From: Candidatus Competibacteraceae bacterium
GTDB lineage: Bacteria > Pseudomonadota > Gammaproteobacteria > Competibacterales > Competibacteraceae
DNA length: 64,000 nucleotides
Direction: 5' to 3'
Assembly: GCA_003989085.1 (NCBI GenBank)
Contig: RXIV01000001.1
Coordinates: forward strand, 372,001-436,000
In this document: one piece after another, positions 62,631-64,000 of the stretch
How positions within the stretch are numbered: position 1 is the first letter of the stretch
Layout: every line of letters starts with the position of its first letter
The notes under the pieces: model-generated
Databases searched by the model: none
What the model was told of the DNA's origin: nothing
What the model saw: only the letters and a program-made list of their open reading frames with translations
Program-made: the position numbers and the translations under genes

Positions 62631-63758
62631 ATGCTCCGCTGCGCCACTCTGGACGACATCCCGGCCCTGCTGGCGGTCGAAACCTGTTGTTTCACCAGCG
62701 ATCGCCTGTCCCGCCGCAGCTTCCGCCACTTGCTGAGCCGTGGCAACGCCATCGCGTTGCTGGATGAACACGATGGGCGGCTGCGTGGCTATGTGTTGCT
62801 GCTATTCTCCCGCAGTACATCGATAGCTCGGCTTTACTCCATTGCGGTTCATCCCGATTTTGCCCGGTGCGGGGTGGGTGCCCGGTTGCTGGAAGTCGCG
62901 GAAACCGCTGCGCTGGAACGTGATTGCGTTTCCATGCGGCTGGAAATTCGCCGTGATAACCCCGCCTCACTGGCGCTGTTTCGCCGCCACGGCTACCGCC
63001 AGTTCAAGGAAGTCCCGGATTATTACGAAGACCAGATGGCCGCGCTGCGGTTCGAAAAGCGGTTGGCTCCACATCTGAAAGCCGAGTTGGTTACGGTGCC
63101 TTATTACCAGCAAACCCTTGATTTTACCTGTGGTCCAGCGGCGCTGATGATGGCCATGAAGGCGCTGGACCCGATGATTGATCTGAATCGCAGCTTGGAA
63201 TTGCGGTTGTGGCGCGAGGCCACGACTATTTTCATGACCTCTGGACACGGGGGCTGCGGCCCTTACGGACTGGCGCTGTCAGCCTACCGGCGCGGTTTCG
63301 ATCTGGAAATCCATGTCAATGAGGATGGTATTTTTCTGGTCGATTCAGTCCGTAGCCCGGAGAAGAAAGAAGTCATGCGGCTGGTGCAGGAGGACTGGAT
63401 CGAAGAACTACGTCACCTGCCGGTATTGCTCCACCGGGGCAGCCTGAGTGTGGACGAGTTGCGGCAAAAGGGTGAGGCGGGTGGCATTCCGCTGGTGTTG
63501 ATCAGCTCCTATCGCATTTATGGCGAACGCTTCCCGCACTGGGTGGTCGTCACCGGTTTCGACGATCACTACATTTACGTTCACGATCCACTGGTCAATA
63601 TCGACCAGGGCGCCACTATCGCCGATTCGGTAAACCTGCCGATCCCACACCGGGAGTTTCAGCGCATGGCCCGTTATGGCAAAGCTGCCCAGAAAGCCGT
63701 GCTGATTCTCTATCGATCTCGCCGCCAGCCCGAATCGGCTCCGCCATCACCGTTTTAA
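62631..63758 (+). CDS. GNAT acetyltransferase fused to a peptidase C39-like domain
   Basis: This 375-aa protein joins two enzymes. Residues 1-148 form a GNAT N-acetyltransferase close to RimI (IAVHPDFARCGVGARLLEVA acetyl-CoA loop, SLALFRRHGYRQF). Residues 155-360 form a cysteine-peptidase-like domain of the C39 type: catalytic Cys in DFTCGPAALMMAMK, His in FPHWVVVTGFDDHY and Asp in VHDPL. The next gene starts 42 bases downstream and encodes a RimK-like ATP-grasp ligase; I recall this fusion beside RimK-like genes in other bacteria. A role in modifying or trimming a peptide or protein tail is inferred. No substrate is encoded in the window. Confidence 0.88.
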   Translation: MLRCATLDDIPALLAVETCCFTSDRLSRRSFRHLLSRGNAIALLDEHDGRLRGYVLLLFSRSTSIARLYSIAVHPDFARCGVGARLLEVAETAALERDCVSMRLEIRRDNPASLALFRRHGYRQFKEVPDYYEDQMAALRFEKRLAPHLKAELVTVPYYQQTLDFTCGPAALMMAMKALDPMIDLNRSLELRLWREATTIFMTSGHGGCGPYGLALSAYRRGFDLEIHVNEDGIFLVDSVRSPEKKEVMRLVQEDWIEELRHLPVLLHRGSLSVDELRQKGEAGGIPLVLISSYRIYGERFPHWVVVTGFDDHYIYVHDPLVNIDQGATIADSVNLPIPHREFQRMARYGKAAQKAVLILYRSRRQPESAPPSPF

Positions 63759-63800
63759 CTTTGCTTACTTTCACGGCGTCAGGAGCGCCGATACAAGCCG

Positions 63801-64000
63801 ATGGCCGATCATATTATCCTGGTGGAAAACCCCACCGACTGGAAAGCCCATTTTCCCAATTTACCGGTGGTTGCCGCCAAGGATTATCTGGGCAAGCCGG
63901 AGTATTCCTCTGCCGGGCGCAACCTGCGTGTACTGAATCTTTGTCGTAGCTACCGCTATCTGAGTGTGGGCTATTACTGTTCGTTGCTGGCTGAGGCTCG
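63801..64000 (+). CDS. RimK-like ATP-grasp ligase, N-terminal fragment (cut by window edge)
   Basis: The 66 visible residues (MADHIILVENPTDWKAHFPN, then VVAAKDYLGKPEYSSAGRNL and CRSYRYLSVGYYCSLLAEA) match the RimK-like N-terminal domain that precedes an ATP-grasp ligase. Such enzymes add amino acids, often Glu, to peptides or proteins. The catalytic part is outside the window. AGGAG lies about 14 bases before the ATG, rather far. It pairs with the GNAT/C39 gene upstream. Confidence 0.82.
   Translation, partial: MADHIILVENPTDWKAHFPNLPVVAAKDYLGKPEYSSAGRNLRVLNLCRSYRYLSVGYYCSLLAEA

Overview
This window is about 60% GC and densely packed, and it looks like the chromosome of a gammaproteobacterium. 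Gene content suggests a carbon-storing, glycogen/polyhydroxyalkanoate-accumulating lineage such as Candidatus Competibacteraceae: a phasin, a fused isobutyryl-CoA mutase (IcmF), fructose-1,6-bisphosphatase, succinate-semialdehyde dehydrogenase, and a phoBR/sixA/ppx phosphate cluster. The genus-level placement is inference from gene content, not from a marker search.

Layout. 1-1005 (minus): aroQ-accB-accC, with accC cut by the window edge. 1098-5129 (minus): sdhE, sdhBADC and a 53-aa DUF1674 gene (SDHAF4-like), with two terminators. 5369-7572 (plus): ygfZ and a nitronate monooxygenase-like flavoprotein. 7670-11930 (minus): ampD, a FimX-like degenerate c-di-GMP protein and fbp. 12144-12547: a phasin with its own promoter and terminator. 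12560-16884 (minus): osmoregulated periplasmic glucan genes opgG and a short opgH, with an unknown 158-aa ORF between them. 17029-21819 (plus): gabD, a DUF4239-like membrane protein, a chemoreceptor and a PstS-like binding protein. 21883-25155 (minus): icmF. 25381-28801 (plus): a DUF3142 protein and a 715-aa lipoprotein. 28923-30685 (minus): gltA and zinc-free L31. 30844-32220 (plus): rimO.

32221-36356 is the accessory island. Its small genes all lie on the minus strand and differ in base composition from the core genome. One attC-like imperfect palindrome sits next to a TMEM175-type channel gene. An IS701-like element with a broken transposase interrupts the tract, and a decayed integron-type tyrosine recombinase lies at the right edge in the orientation expected of intI. 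I read it as the remnant of a chromosomal integron. It abuts an orphan yejE permease.

36366-49421 returns to housekeeping: yejE, a TPR-like protein, ftsK with a heptamer repeat upstream, a FemAB-like acyltransferase with both N-end-rule aminoacyl transferases (aat, bpt), msrA, a DUF2505 protein, clsA, purD and sbcD. 49418-58367 (plus) holds sbcC, a metallophosphoesterase, phoB, phoR, sixA and ppx. 58486-59447 is a probable remnant of a toxin-antitoxin-chaperone module (MqsA-like HTH antitoxin missing its zinc finger, plus a SecB-like chaperone). 59662-62549 (minus): a sterol desaturase-family hydroxylase, an AEC carrier and argE. 62631-64000 (plus): a GNAT/peptidase-C39 fusion followed by the start of a RimK-like ATP-grasp ligase, a pair that looks like a peptide- or protein-modifying system.

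No tRNA, rRNA or CRISPR array was seen, and no stretch longer than about 300 bases lacks a gene or an explained element.
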